Assembly: GCA_963752325.1 (NCBI GenBank)
Contig: CAVVXU010000007.1
Span: 62,001-126,000 of the forward strand
Source of the DNA: CAVTJL01 sp963752325
GTDB taxonomy: Bacteria; Pseudomonadota; Alphaproteobacteria; Geminicoccales; Geminicoccaceae
Direction: 5' to 3'
Length of the DNA stretch: 64,000 nucleotides
A program made the position numbers and the translations under genes. Shown piece after piece: positions 51,020 through 61,329 of this stretch (positions are counted from its first letter, which is position 1; each line of letters opens with the position of its first letter). The notes under the pieces were generated by a model that worked only from the letters and a program-made list of their open reading frames with translations, ran no database searches and was not told the DNA's origin.

Positions 51020-52632
51020 GCCTGGGTCGGCGCCTCCGGCGCTTGGCTCGGCTCCACAGGACCGCCCTCGGGCACCTCGATCTCGTCGTCAATATCGTCC
51101 GGCTCCGCCGGCTCATCCGCAGCGGGCTCGATCCAACCGAGCCTGACGCGCGCATCAACGATAATCTCACCGGCCTGCGTGACGTCGAGACCGGCCGCGG
51201 GAAGCAGCTCCACAAGCTCGTCACCGGCAAGGTCGGCCAGATCCTCGAGCGTCTTCACGCCGCCGCGGGCGAGTATCACGACCTGCTCGAGCTCGAGCCG
51301 GTCGTAGCTCATCAGGTCTTCGGCCACGCCGAGCTCCTGCGCCTCCTGCGACAGCGCCTCGGCCCGCTCGTCGAGCCAGCTCTGAGCGCGCTCGCGCAAC
51401 GCTTCGGCTATCTCCTCGTCGAAGCCCTGGATGGCAGCAAGATCCTGAGCCTCCGCGAAGGCCACGTCCTCGACCGAGGTGAAGCCCTCCGTGACCAGCA
51501 GCTGGGCGATGACCTCGTCGACGTTCATCGCCTCGACGAACAACGCCGTGAACTCGCGGAACTCACGCTGCCGGCGCTCGCTGTCCTCGGTCTCGGAGAC
51601 GATGTCGATGGCCCAGCCGGTAAGCTGGGACGCAAGCCGGACATTCTGTCCGCGCCGGCCGATCGCGATATGCTGCATGTGGTCGGGAACGATCACCTCG
51701 ATGCGCTTGGCATCGGGGTCGAGCACCACCTTGCTGACCTCGGCCGGCGCCAGCGCGTTGACCACGAAGGTCGCAGGATCCTCCGCCCAGGGGATGATGT
51801 CGACCTTCTCACCGGCGAGCTCGCCCACGACCGCCTGCACGCGGGAGCCGCGCATGCCCACACAGGCGCCGACGGGGTCGATGCTCTGATCTTTGGAAAT
51901 GACGGCGATCTTTGCGCGCGAGCCCGGATCGCGGGCACAGGCCTTGATCGTGATGATGCCGTCATAGATCTCCGGCACCTCCTGCTCGAACAGCTTCGCC
52001 ATGAATTGGGGATGCGTCCGGGACAGGAAGATCTGGGGGCCGCGGCTCTCGTGGCGCACGTCGTAGATGTAGGCGCGGATACGATCCTTGGTGCGGAAGC
52101 TCTCGCGCGGGATGAGGTCGTCGCGGCGCACGATCGCCTCGGCGCGGCCGAGATCGACGAGCACGCCGGAATGCTCCACCCGCTTGACCTCGCCGACGAT
52201 CACCTCGCCGATGCGGTCCTTGTACTCGCCATACTGCCGCTCGCGCTCCGCATCGCGGACCCGCTGAACGATGACCTGCTTGGCGCTCTGGGCCGAGATG
52301 CGGCCGAGATCGATCGGGGGGAGGGGGTCGAGGATGAGGTCGCCGACCTGGGCTGCGGGATTGCGCTCGCGCGCATCCTCGACGGCGATCTGCTTCGCGT
52401 AGTCATCCACCGCCTCGCTGACCTCGAGCTCGCGATAGAGGTGGATCTCGCCGGTTTTCCGGTCGATCTCCGCCAGGATGTCGTGCTCCTGGCCATACTT
52501 GCGACGGGCCGCGGTCTGCACCGCCTGCTCCATCGCCTCCAGCACCTCGCCCGTCGTGATGCCCTTCTCCTGGGCCACGGTCTCCGCCACCCGGAGGAGC
52601 TCGGCACGGCCGAGAGGGGCGCTCATCTCCAT
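51016..52632 (-). CDS. nusA: Transcription termination/antitermination protein NusA
   Basis: NusA binds RNA polymerase and nascent RNA, affecting pausing, termination and antitermination. The N-terminal domain reads ELLRVAETVAQEKGITTGEV to AARRKYGQEHDILAEIDRKT. The S1 domain includes VIVGEVKRVEHSGVLVDLGR. KH1/KH2 follow with VGACVGMRGSRVQAVVGELA and IAIGRRGQNVRLASQLTGW. Two C-terminal HhH-like acidic repeats (about 355-510) end in an acidic tail. ATG at 52632 or 52626 is the start; upstream in-frame residues are not family-like. It lies between rimP and ylxR. Confidence 0.97.
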   Translation of the reverse strand: MEMSAPLGRAELLRVAETVAQEKGITTGEVLEAMEQAVQTAARRKYGQEHDILAEIDRKTGEIHLYRELEVSEAVDDYAKQIAVEDARERNPAAQVGDLILDPLPPIDLGRISAQSAKQVIVQRVRDAERERQYGEYKDRIGEVIVGEVKRVEHSGVLVDLGRAEAIVRRDDLIPRESFRTKDRIRAYIYDVRHESRGPQIFLSRTHPQFMAKLFEQEVPEIYDGIITIKACARDPGSRAKIAVISKDQSIDPVGACVGMRGSRVQAVVGELAGEKVDIIPWAEDPATFVVNALAPAEVSKVVLDPDAKRIEVIVPDHMQHIAIGRRGQNVRLASQLTGWAIDIVSETEDSERRQREFREFTALFVEAMNVDEVIAQLLVTEGFTSVEDVAFAEAQDLAAIQGFDEEIAEALRERAQSWLDERAEALSQEAQELGVAEDLMSYDRLELEQVVILARGGVKTLEDLADLAGDELVELLPAAGLDVTQAGEIIVDARVRLGWIEPAADEPAEPDDIDDEIEVPEGGPVEPSQAPEAPTQA

Positions 52633-52645
52633 CGAACCAACTCCT

Positions 52646-53104
52646 TCACCTCGACGTAGAGCCACCCCGATGCGACCGTCCTGCCGGCCCGATCAGCTCG
52701 TCGGTGAGGGCGAGCCTCGCCCGTTTGATCGTCGCGAGCGGAAGGCGCTCGGTGCTCTTCTCCATCCGTACCAAGACATCATCACCATCGGTGCCCAGCA
52801 AGGTGCCGATGAACCGGCGCCGACCGGCGACCGGCGGGTCGACCTCGATCCGTGCCCTTTGACCCGAGAACCGCACATAGTCGGTGCCTCGGACGAGTGG
52901 CCGGTCGATGCCAGGCGAGCTCACCTCCAAAACATAGGTGCCGGGGATCGGGTCCTCGACATCGAGGAGCGCCGACACGGCGTGGCTGATCTCGGCGCAA
53001 TCATCCACGGTCATGACTCGGTCGTGGTCAAGCGGCTCTGCCATCACCTGCAGCGTACGTCGACTGCCACCCATCAGGCGGACCTGCACGAGCTCGAACC
53101 CCAT
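52646..53104 (-). CDS. rimP: Ribosome maturation factor RimP (start uncertain)
   Basis: RimP helps assemble the 30S subunit. GFELVQVRLMGGSRRTLQVM, VDDCAEISHAVSALLDVEDP and YVLEVSSPGIDRPLVRGTDY are diagnostic. The C-terminal SH3-like part includes GDDVLVRMEKSTERLPLATI. ATG at 53104 gives 152 residues but begins right at the conserved GFEL block. About 16 more residues that look homologous (FDKIDKLIEPLLRS) are in frame upstream, up to a stop near 53165, without an ATG, GTG or TTG. The real start may be non-canonical or lost to a sequence error. First gene of the rimP-nusA-infB-pnp operon. Confidence 0.9.
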   Translation of the reverse strand: MGFELVQVRLMGGSRRTLQVMAEPLDHDRVMTVDDCAEISHAVSALLDVEDPIPGTYVLEVSSPGIDRPLVRGTDYVRFSGQRARIEVDPPVAGRRRFIGTLLGTDGDDVLVRMEKSTERLPLATIKRARLALTDELIGPAGRSHRGGSTSR

Positions 53105-53249
53105 GCTACGGAGAAGCGGCTCGATGAGCTTGTCGATCTTGTCGAACGTGGCGACCCCTGGCTAATGGACATGCTGAAGGGAGCGGGTTTCAACCCACCC
53201 CCAAGCCCTCTTGGCGAAAGTGGAGAGGAGAGAGCGCTATATGCGGCCA

Positions 53250-54053
53250 TCACTTCTGCTGCGCAAGTCCTCTTGACGTGTCAGGTCCGGTGGAGCGGCG
53301 CAGAAAGCGCAGATAGACAGGCCGTCGGTCGGCAGCCAGCGCCTTGGCCTCGTAGCGGGTCGGCGGCCAGTCGTCCGGCCGAACCCTCCAGTCCTGCGCG
53401 CTCTCGGCTTGCCAGACGAGGCGAGGCTCGCGGATGAGCACATCCAGCATCCAGCGGGCGTAGCCCGGATGATCGGTGGCGAGGCGCAGCTCGGCGCCCG
53501 GGGCCAGCACCCGCGCGAGCTCGGAGACCGTGTCCGGTGAGACGATCCTGCGCTTGTGGTGCCGGGCTTTCGGCCATGGGTCGGGGAAGAGGACGAAGGC
53601 CCGCCCAATCGAGCCATCGGGGAGGGCCGCCAGGAGCAGCCGCGCGTCATCGACGAGGAGACGCAGATTGTCGAGCGAGTCGGCAGCGCAGGTGGCGAGC
53701 AGGCGAGCCACGCCCGACACGAACGGCTCTACGCCGATGAAGCCGATGTCCGGGTGTGCGTGCGCCTGTGCTGCCAGATGCTCCCCGCCACCGAAGCCGA
53801 TCTCGAGCCAGACGGCGTGCGGCCGCTGCACGAAGAGGCCCTGAGGATCCAGCTGCCCTGCCTCGGGCAACGAGAAGGCGAGCTGCGGCAGCAGGTCGTC
53901 GAGAAGCCGACGGCGCGCCGGCCGCATGCGCGGGCCGACGCGTCGTCCGTAGATCTGCCGTTGGGGCCGATCGGCCGGCCCCTCGGCAGCGATGCCTGAA
54001 GAACTCAGTTGAACGCCCGGCGCAGCTCGTCGGCGAGGTCGGTGCGCTCCCAC
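53250..54053 (-). CDS. trmB: tRNA (guanine(46)-N7)-methyltransferase
   Basis: TrmB makes m7G46 in tRNA variable loops. RQIYGRRVGPRMRPARRRLL is the alphaproteobacterial N-terminal block, VWLEIGFGGGEHLAAQAHAH the SAM motif I, and VLFPDPWPKARHHKRRIV the family signature. LRLATDHPGYARWMLDVL is a further block. The start is uncertain: the only upstream ATG (54053) overlaps metK by 49 bp; CTG at 54008 is an alternative, and the internal ATG at about 53928 cuts into the conserved block. It sits between metK and rimP, as in many relatives. Confidence 0.9.
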   Translation of the reverse strand: MGAHRPRRRAAPGVQLSSSGIAAEGPADRPQRQIYGRRVGPRMRPARRRLLDDLLPQLAFSLPEAGQLDPQGLFVQRPHAVWLEIGFGGGEHLAAQAHAHPDIGFIGVEPFVSGVARLLATCAADSLDNLRLLVDDARLLLAALPDGSIGRAFVLFPDPWPKARHHKRRIVSPDTVSELARVLAPGAELRLATDHPGYARWMLDVLIREPRLVWQAESAQDWRVRPDDWPPTRYEAKALAADRRPVYLRFLRRSTGPDTSRGLAQQK

Positions 54054-55174
54054 GAGAAGCCGCCATCCGCATCGGGCTCACGGCCGAAATGCCCGTAGGC
54101 GGCGGTCCGGGCGTAGATCGGCCGGTTGAGCGACAGCCTCTCCCGGATGCCGCGTGGGCTGAGATCGAGGTCCATGAAGATCTTGGAGAGCCGATCCTCG
54201 TCGACCTGACCGGTGCCTTGCGTGTCGACGTAGATCGACAGGGGCTTGGCGACGCCGATCGCATAGGAGAGCTGGATGAGGCAGCGCTCGGCCATGCCGG
54301 CGGCCACGACATTCTTCGCGAGGTAGCGGGCGGCATAGGCCGCCGAGCGATCGACCTTGGTGGGATCCTTGCCGGAGAAGGCGCCACCGCCATGCGGAGC
54401 TGCACCACCGTAGGTGTCGACGATGATCTTGCGCCCCGTAAGCCCGGCATCGCCATCGGGGCCGCCGATCACGAACTTGCCCGTCGGATTGACGTAGAAA
54501 TCGGCCTCCGGGCACATCCAGCCCTCGGGCAGTGCCGCCAGCACATGCTCCCGCACGATCTCGCGCACGCGGCTCTGCGAGGTGGCCTCGGCATGCTGGG
54601 TCGAGACGACGATCGACGCGGCGCCGACGGGCTTGCCCTTGGCGTAGCGAAGCGTCACCTGGCTCTTGGCATCGGGGCCCAGCTCCGCGTGCAGACCGCT
54701 GTGCCGTGCTACGGCCAGGCGGCGCAGAATGTCGTGGGCATAGTGGATCGGCGCCGGCATCAGCACAGGGCGTCTCGGTGCAGGCATAGCCGAACATGAT
54801 GCCCTGATCGCCGGCGCCCTCGTCCTTGCCGTCGCGCTGCGTCGACGCCCATGGCGATGTCGGCCGACTGCTCATGCAGGTAGACATCGATGTTGGCATG
54901 CCGCCAGTCGAACCCGGCCTGACGATAGCCGATCTGGCGCACGGCCTCGCGGGCGATGCAGCGAACCGTGTCGGGCGTAATCGTCTCCGGGCCCGCGAAC
55001 CTCGCCGGCGATGACGATGCGGTTGGTGGTGGCGAGGGTCTCACAGGCCACGCGCGCGTGAGGAAAGGCGCCTAGATAGGCGTCCACGACCTCATCGGAG
55101 ATGCGGTCGCAAACCTTGTCCGGATGTCCCTCCGCGACGGATTCGCTCGTGAACAGGTAATCGGATGCGACCAT
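54005..55174 (-). CDS. metK: S-adenosylmethionine synthase (three frameshifts)
   Basis: MetK makes SAM from methionine and ATP. The N-terminus YLFTSESVAEGHPDKVCDRI and the ATP-binding GAGDQGIMFGYAC are diagnostic, as are the catalytic GGGAFSGKDPTKVDRSAAYA and IGGPDGDAGLTGRKIIVDTY. Extra bases near 54995 (GGGCCCGGAGAC), 54850 (after VDA) and 54770 (after CTETP) break the frame. Removing all three yields exactly 388 residues, the family norm. An essential enzyme broken three times in family-conserved places points to sequence error. ATG at 55174 is the start. The HTH-regulator gene is upstream. Confidence 0.93.
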
Positions 55175-55243
55175 CGGCGCTGCTTCTCCCAAACACGCAT
55201 GAGTCCGTGCGCCGAGGTCAACCGCTGGCGCAGGGCGCCACCT

Positions 55244-55272
55244 TTAAGACGATTTTAGGCTATGGTGGTCAA
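55244..55272 (-). promoter_or_regulatory. Weak candidate promoter of metK
   Basis: On the minus strand TTGACC (55267-55272) and TCTTAA (55244-55249) are spaced 17 bp, overlapping the end of the HTH gene. The -10 is poor. The leader of about 65 nt before metK is too short and does not match a SAM riboswitch pattern that I can recognise. Confidence 0.3.
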
Positions 55273-55739
55273 GCAGCGCCCTCGTCGGGCGGCACGCCGG
55301 CGTCGCCGATGGCAGCGATCGCCTTGGTGAGCTCGAAGATGCGGCGGCGAACCGACGGGTTCTCGATCCTGTTGAACGCGCGGACCAGCTCGAGGGTCTC
55401 GCGCCGATCGATGAGGGGCGGCTCGACGGACGCCGGATCACCATCCATGAGAAAGTCCGCAGGCGGTTCCGCGAGCCCGGGGCCATGAGCGATGCCGGCG
55501 CCACGCGTCGCCCCGTCCATCTCCTCGAAGAACCAAGCGACGGGGACCTCGAGCGCCCGGCTGATCGCGTAGAGCCGGCTCGATCCGATGCGGTTGGCGC
55601 CCCGCTCGTACTTCTGGATCTGCTGGAAGGTCAGGCCGAGCAGCTCGCCCAGGCGCTCCTGGCTCATGCCCATGAGAGAGCGCCGCAGCCGAAGTCGCTG
55701 GCCAACATGAACATCGACCGGGTTCGGCCGCTCTGTCAT
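55269..55739 (-). CDS. XRE-family helix-turn-helix regulator
   Basis: This 156-residue protein has an N-terminal Cro/CI-type HTH: GQRLRLRRSLMGMSQERLGE, then LLGLTFQQIQKYERGANRIG. This sequence is strongly conserved in alphaproteobacterial regulators found near metK and lnt. The C-terminal part (LVRAFNRIENPSVRRRIFEL) is a helical domain of unknown role. ATG at 55739 is preferred; the frame is open to 55811. It lies about 50 bp after lnt and 94 bp before metK, so it may belong to the same transcription unit or control metK. Regulated genes are unknown. Confidence 0.9.
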   Translation of the reverse strand: MTERPNPVDVHVGQRLRLRRSLMGMSQERLGELLGLTFQQIQKYERGANRIGSSRLYAISRALEVPVAWFFEEMDGATRGAGIAHGPGLAEPPADFLMDGDPASVEPPLIDRRETLELVRAFNRIENPSVRRRIFELTKAIAAIGDAGVPPDEGAA

Positions 55740-55791
55740 CGGCGACCACCTGCATGCGCAGGATGGCGATGGATGGCGTGCTGTGATGCGC

Positions 55792-57361
55792 TCATGGTCG
55801 GCCTCTAGCACGACCCTCGAGCAAGGCGCCAGCCAACGCGAGGCAGAGAACGGCGAGGCCCACGGTCAGCCAGCCATGACGTGCATAGAGGGTCTTGCCG
55901 GGCAGCGCCGCCGGTAGTGGCGCATCCAGCACCCCCATCTCATCAAGGCCGAGGCGAGCGCGAACCCGGCCCATGGCATCGGTCACGACGGAGATCGCCG
56001 TTGTTGGCGGCGCGGACCAATGGCAGGCCATCCTCGACCGATCGCATCCTGGCCATCGCCAGGTGCTGGTAGGGGCCGGAGCTGCGGCCGAACCAGGCGT
56101 CGTTGGTGACGTTGAGGATCCAGTCCGGATGCGTTCCGGGCGCGACGGCCCAGCCCGGAAAGATCGCCTCGTAGCAGACGAGCGGGCTGAAAGGCGGGAC
56201 GCCCGGCAGGTGGATCGTGCGACGCCCGGGGCCCGGCACGAAATCGATCGTGCCGGCGGTCAGCTTCTCCAGCCCGAGATGCGCCAGGATGCTCCGGAAC
56301 GGCAGATACTCGCCGAACGGCACGAGCTCGACCTTGTCGTATCTGGCGAGGATGTCGCCCTTGCGATCGAGGGCGAAGATGCTGTCATTGGCGGTTGGAG
56401 GCTTGGCGTCGAGGTCGTAGCGGTCGCCGCCTGTGAGCAGATAGCCGCCGACCGGTGCCGCCTTCGCGACGAAGTCGCGGACGATCGGGCTCCTGCTCGA
56501 GCGGGTAGGGCACGGCGCTCTCGGGCCAGATCACGAGATCGGGCGGCGGCGTGGCGGGGCGCTCGGAGAGCTCGACGTGCCGTCGCAGCCACAGGGCCTC
56601 CTTGTCGGCGTCCCACTTGAGGTCCTGGGGAATATCGGCCTGCACCAGACGAAGCCGAATGCCGGTGTCGGCGGGCGGCACCACCAGGGCCAGCCTGAGC
56701 GCGCCCATGGCCACGAGAAGCACGGTGCCGGCGGCCGCCAGCACCGGGCCACGCCAGCGCCGCCGCCCCTTCACGAGGAGGAGCGTGGCGGGCAGGGAGG
56801 CCAGCAGCACGGTCACGAGGCCGTATCCGTAGGTCCCGACCCAGGCGAGCGGCTGCATGGTTGCGGGCTTATCGACCAGACGATGCTGATGGGATTCCAG
56901 GGGAAGCGGAGGCCATAGGTACCGCGCAACGCCTCGGCCAGCATCCAAAGGAGCGCCCAGGCGCACGCCATCGCCTCGACGGATCGCCAGCGCCGCAGCC
57001 GCAGAGCAAGGGCCGCAGCCGCGGGGATGAGGGCGAGGCCGCCGCAGAGGAGGAGCACGGCCGGAGCGGCGAGCGGGCCGAACCGCTCGGCATCGGTGAA
57101 GAAGGCGATGCCGATCCAGTAGAGGCCGGCCAGGAACCAGCCGAGGCCGAAGCACCAGCCGCGTCGGAATGCCGCCCAAGGATCGGGAGCGTCGTGGAGG
57201 AGCGCCAGCAGGCCCGCCATCGCAAGCAGGGCGGGCACGGCATCGAGCGGCGGCAGGGCTGCCGCGGCCACGATGCCGAGGCCCAGCGCGGCGAGGTTGG
57301 GCCGACGGCGCAGGCGCGCCCGCATCCCCGACCCCGGCAACAGGGCCGTGCGATCGCTCAC
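55792..57361 (-). CDS. lnt: Apolipoprotein N-acyltransferase (three frameshifts)
   Basis: Lnt adds the third acyl chain to lipoproteins in the inner membrane. The N-terminal part carries multiple helices (LAALGLGIVAAAALPPLDAV, FGLGWFLAGLYWIGIAFF). The nitrilase-like domain shows LVIWPESAVPYPLEQEP with catalytic Glu, YDKVELVPFGEYLPFR with Lys, and PLVCYEAIFP with the nucleophile Cys; ILNVTNDAWFG is another block. A terminal helix ends it. One base is missing near 56866, and extra bases occur near 56488 and 55997. Corrected, it has 522 residues. GTG at 57361 overlaps the CorC-like stop by 4 bp (GTGA). Confidence 0.88.
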
Positions 57362-58277
57362 TTCGCGCTGTGGTCCCGCCCAGCGGGGGAGGCCTGATCC
57401 GGCCTTTTCCGCAGATGAATGCGAACGCGCTTGATCCGACGCGGATCCGCGTCGAGGATCTCGAACGACACACCGCTCGGATGCTCGACGACCTCGCCCT
57501 TCTTGGGAATGCGATCGACGAGGGCGAAGATCAGGCCCGCCAGGGTGTCCGCCTCGTCCCGCTCGTCCTCGGCGAGCAGGCGGATGCGGAGGCGCTTTTC
57601 CAGCTCCTCCAGATCGACCCGCGCATCCGCGTCGATGGCACCGTCCGGCCGCGTGGTCAGCTGCGTGCCGAGAAGCCGGTTCTGCTCCTCGCCCAGCTCG
57701 CCGACGATCTCCTCGACCAGATCTCCCATCGTGGCCAGGCCGTCCGTGCCGCCGAACTCGTCGACGACGATGGCGACGTTCATCCGCTTGTCCCGCATCT
57801 CCATGAGGAGATCGAGAACGCGCATCGAGGGCGGGACGACGAGCACGGGCGGACGACCTCGGCGAGCGCGAAGGCAGCCCCGTCGCCCCAGAAGGGGAGG
57901 AGGTCCTTGACGTGAATGATGCCCAGGACGTCATCGAGGTTTTCCCGGTAGACGAGAAGCTGAGAGTGACTCGCCTCGCGCATCGCTCTCACCACCTCGG
58001 CGATGTCGGCGGTCGCCGGAACGGCCTTGATGTCCGCCCGCGGCACCATGATGTCTCCGACGCGAAGCTCGCCGAAGGAGAGCGCGTTCAGCAGCAGCGC
58101 CCGCTGCTCGTCGGTGAAGGCGAGCTGGTTTTCCTCCTCCGCCTCCTCGATCAGATCCTCGAGCGTGTCCTGCAGCGAGCCCTCGGGCTCGCCTCGGCCC
58201 GCCAGCTCGCGCAGACGACGCAGCAGGCCCTCCAGAAGCGAGCCGGTCTCGGCATCGCGCTTGGCGATCTGCTTCAT
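57358..58277 (-). CDS. Hemolysin/CorC-family CBS-domain protein (one frameshift)
   Basis: This soluble CorC/HlyC-like protein has two CBS repeats and a C-terminal transporter-associated domain. The N-terminal helix contains EDLIEEAEEENQLAFTDEQR. The CBS part has VGDIMVPRADIKAVPATADI, HSQLLVYRENLDDVLGIIHV and MNVAIVVDEFGGTDGLATMG; PKKGEVVEHPSGVSFEILDA belongs to the CorC_HlyC domain. One G is missing near 57848 (CGCCCGTGC should read CGCCCGGTGC), which splits the frame after AEVVRP. Corrected length is 306 residues. It overlaps ybeY upstream and lnt downstream by 4 bp each. Its role in ion homeostasis or membrane integrity is inferred. Confidence 0.9.
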
Positions 58278-58781
58278 GCCGCCTCGTCGGCCCAGGGATC
58301 GGGGACACCGATCGCGGTCAGGATCGTGCTCTCCAGCGCCTCCATCAGGTTGGCCTCGGCCACCGTCTCATGATCGTGGCCGAGCAGGTGGAGCACGCCA
58401 TGAACCACGAGATGCGCCAGATGATCGGCCGGTCGCTTGCGCTCGGCTATCGACTCGGCACGTACCGTCTCCAAGGCGAGGGCCACATCGCCGAGCGGCA
58501 CAGGCGTTCCCGCCGGAAAGCCGGTCGGAGGCACACCCGACGGAAACGAGAGCACATTGGTGGGCTTGTCCTGGTGCCGCCAGACGCGGTTGAGCTCTCG
58601 GACCTCAGCGTCATCCGTCAGAAGAATGCCGATCTCGGGAACATGCGTCCCTGAGCATCCCTGCGTGATCGAGAGCCGCCTTTGCGGCCGAACGGCATAA
58701 GGCGTCGGGGTCGGTGGCGAGCGCGGTCCAGCCTGAAGCCGCGATCGTCACCTCGATAGAGCAACTACTGTCACTGTCCAT
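58274..58781 (-). CDS. ybeY: rRNA maturation endoribonuclease YbeY (one frameshift)
   Basis: YbeY is a zinc endoribonuclease for 16S rRNA 3' processing and ribosome quality control. The start is ATG at 58781 (MDSDSSCSIEVTIAASGW). The central block ILLTDDAEVRELNRVWRHQD and the metal site HGVLHLLGHDH are diagnostic. One extra T near 58646 (GACGCATGTTCCC) breaks the frame. Removing it reads RDAVPEIGILLTDD and gives 168 residues, the usual length. The stop overlaps the CorC-like gene by 4 bp; phoH lies 43 bp upstream, in the order phoH-ybeY-corC-lnt found across proteobacteria. Confidence 0.9.
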
Positions 58782-58824
58782 TGTTGAAGGACGGCGCCCT
58801 GCGGGGACGCCTGAATGCCCCTTT

Positions 58825-59764
58825 CTACTGTTGGCCGCCCGCGGCGACGCGATCGTAAGCCTCAATGATCTCGGTCACGAGCGGATGGCGGACGATGTCG
58901 CTCCGGTCGAAATGGATCATCGCGATGTCGGCGACCTCTCCGAGCTTGCCGCAGGCGTCAACGAGGCCCGACGGTGAGCCGGGCGGCAGGTCCGTCTGCG
59001 TCGGATCACCCGTCACTACCATCCGCGAGCCCTCGCCGAGGCGCGTCAAGAACATCTTCATCTGCGCCGGGGTCGTGTTCTGCGCCTCGTCAAGGATCAC
59101 GAAGGCCTTGGAAAGGGTCCGGCCGCGCATGTAGGCGAGAGGTGCGATCTCGATCTGGCCCGTCTCCATCCGGCTCGGCAGCTTGCCGTCCGGCAGCATG
59201 TCCTGAAGCGCATCGTAGAGGGGCCGCAGGTAGGGGTCGACCTTCTCCTTGAGATCCCCGGGGAGGAAGCCGAGCCGCTCGCCGGCCTCGACGGCGGGCC
59301 GCGAGAGGATCAGCCGCTCGACCCGGCGTTGCTTCAGGAACGCAACAGCCACCGCTACGGCCAGATAGGTCTTGCCCGTGCCGGCCGGACCGAGCGCGAA
59401 GACCAGCTCGAAGTTCTCGAGCGCCCGGATATAGGACGCCTGATTGGGCGAGCGCGGCGAGACCATTCGCCGCTCGGTCCGGACTTGGCCGTGATCCGTC
59501 CGCGCCTGCTCCCTCGCCGCGAGAGAGCATGCGAACGGCGGCGTCGACCTCGTCCCGATCGACCGCGACGCCACGGCGCAGCATGCCGTACAGCTCCTGG
59601 AGGACTGTCGCCGCAGCCTGAACGTCGCTCTCGCTCTCTCCTTGGATGAACACCTCGTTACCGCGCGTCACGATGCTGACCGGGAGCTTCTGCTCGATAC
59701 GCGCCAGGTTCAGATGGTGCTGGCCGAACAGCAGGGCGCACGCGGCATTGTCGTCGAAGCTCAC
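58825..59764 (-). CDS. phoH: PhoH family ATPase (one frameshift, start uncertain)
   Basis: This is a PhoH-like P-loop ATPase (YbeZ type), often working with YbeY in rRNA metabolism. The N-terminal KH-like part is HHLNLARIEQKLPVSIVTRG and EVFIQGESESDVQAAATVL. The ATPase has Walker A GPAGTGKTY, Walker B AFVILDEAQNT and RMVVTGDPTQTDLP. One extra base between 59515 and 59535 splits the two parts. GTG at 59764 is the best usual start, giving 312 residues; homologous-looking residues (ASHR) precede it, so a CTG start or a start hidden by the neighbouring miaB error is possible. It is downstream of miaB and upstream of ybeY. Confidence 0.9.
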
Positions 59765-59808
59765 GCGATGACTTGCACCGTGGAAGTCTGCTAGCGGCGC
59801 GTTGGGTC

Positions 59809-61172
59809 TCAGGCTGCAATCCCCCCTGGCTCGAGCTCTCGCGGCAACCTCGCCGGAGAGGCTGTGCGGATGGAAGGTGGTGATCCGGACTGGCACCAGC
59901 TCGCCGACGGCGAGCGCGGAGCCCATCACATGCACGGGCTGGAGATAGGGCGAGCGGCCGACGCAGCTGGCCCGGGTGGCGCCCGTCCCCTTCGATGAGC
60001 ACCATGAGCGTTCGGCCGACCATCTCCGCATTGAATGACTGGGCCTGAGCCTCGAGCAACGCCTGCAGCATCTGCAGGCGCTCGGCCTTCACGGCCTCTG
60101 CCACCTGCTTGCGCATGCCGGCGGCCGGCGTGCCAGGACGGGCGCTATACTTGAAGGAGAAGGCCTGAGCGAACCGGACCTCGCGCACCAGCGACATCGT
60201 CGCCTCGAACGCGGCATCCGTCTCGCCGGGGAAACCCACAATGAAGTCGGAGGAAAGCGCGATGTCGGGCCGCGCCGTCCTCAGCCGCTCGACAAGTCGG
60301 AGATAGTCTTCGACCCCATATCGGCGGTTCATCGCCTGCAAGACGTCGTCGGAGCCGGATTGTACCGGCAAGTGGAGGAAGGGCATCAGGCACGGGATCT
60401 CGCCGTGCGCCCCAATCAGCTCCTCGCTCATGTCGCTGGGATGCGACGTCGTGTAGCGGAGGCGCTCCAACCCGGGAAGCGTCGCCATCGCCGCGATCAG
60501 CCGGGCAAGGCTCCAAGGACGGCCACCAGGCCCTTCGCCGTGGTAGGCATTGACGTTCTGACCGAGCAGCGTGATCTCGCGGGCACCTGCCGCGATCAGG
60601 TCTCGCGCCTCGTCCAGGATGGCGCCTGCCGGCCTGCTCGCCTCGGCGCCACGCGTGTAGGGCACGACGCAGAAGCTGCAGAACTTGTCGCAACCTTCCT
60701 GCACCGTGAGAAAGGCAGTAGGCCGGCCTGCATGCACGCGACGCGGCAACTCGTCGAACTTGCTCTCTGTCGGGAATGCGGTGTCGATCTGGCCGCCTGC
60801 GCACCGTTCCCGACGTGCCAGAAGCTCTGGCAGACGATGGTATGCCTGCGGGCCGATGACGATGTCGAGGAAAGGGGCACGGGCGAGCATCGCATCGCCT
60901 TCTGCCTGCGCGACACAGCCGGCGACGCCGAGGAGCATGTCGGCGCCATCGCGCCGACGCTCGTCACGCAGCCTTCGCAGCCTGCCGAGCTCGGAATAGA
61001 CTTTCTCGGCCGCCTTCTCACGAATGTGACAGGTGTTGAGGAGGACGAGGTCCGCCTTGTCCGGCGTGTCGACACGGCGATAGCCGTGAACGGACAGAGC
61101 CTCCGCCATCCGGTCGGAGTCGTACACGTTCATCTGGCAGCCGAAGGTCTTGATGCAGACGGTTCTGGACAC
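59809..61172 (-). CDS. miaB: tRNA-2-methylthio-N6-dimethylallyladenosine synthase MiaB (two frameshifts near the 3' end)
   Basis: MiaB is a radical-SAM methylthiotransferase acting on A37 of tRNAs. The N-terminal cluster cysteines are in TFGCQMN, LLNTCHIREKA and GVAGCVAQAEG. The radical-SAM motif is GCDKFCSFCVVPY. GQNVNAYHGEGP and HLPVQSGSDDVLQAMNRRY are family blocks. Near 59990 one extra base cuts off the TRAM domain (GRSPYLQPVHV, VGELVPVRITTFHPHSLSGE). The TRAM frame then runs without a stop into phoH; shortening the six-G run (minus strand, 59821-59826) by one exposes a TGA at 59809-59811 and gives 453 residues. The start is GTG at 61172. Confidence 0.92.
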
Positions 61173-61329
61173 GCTTTAGAGCGTCTCGCTCGATGGACGA
61201 CCAACAGATAAGCGCATCCGGCGTCCCTTCAACCCGACCGCCACAAAGACACCTATCGCGACATCATGATGATACCGCGACAATGCCCGGATATCCAGGT
61301 CACTATGCAGCCGGGACGATCGAATGGCA

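Noticed and set aside
55175..55268. SAM- or SAH-binding riboswitch ahead of metK
   Set aside because: The leader is short and I could not match a known SAM/SAH riboswitch core by eye. A covariance-model search would settle it.
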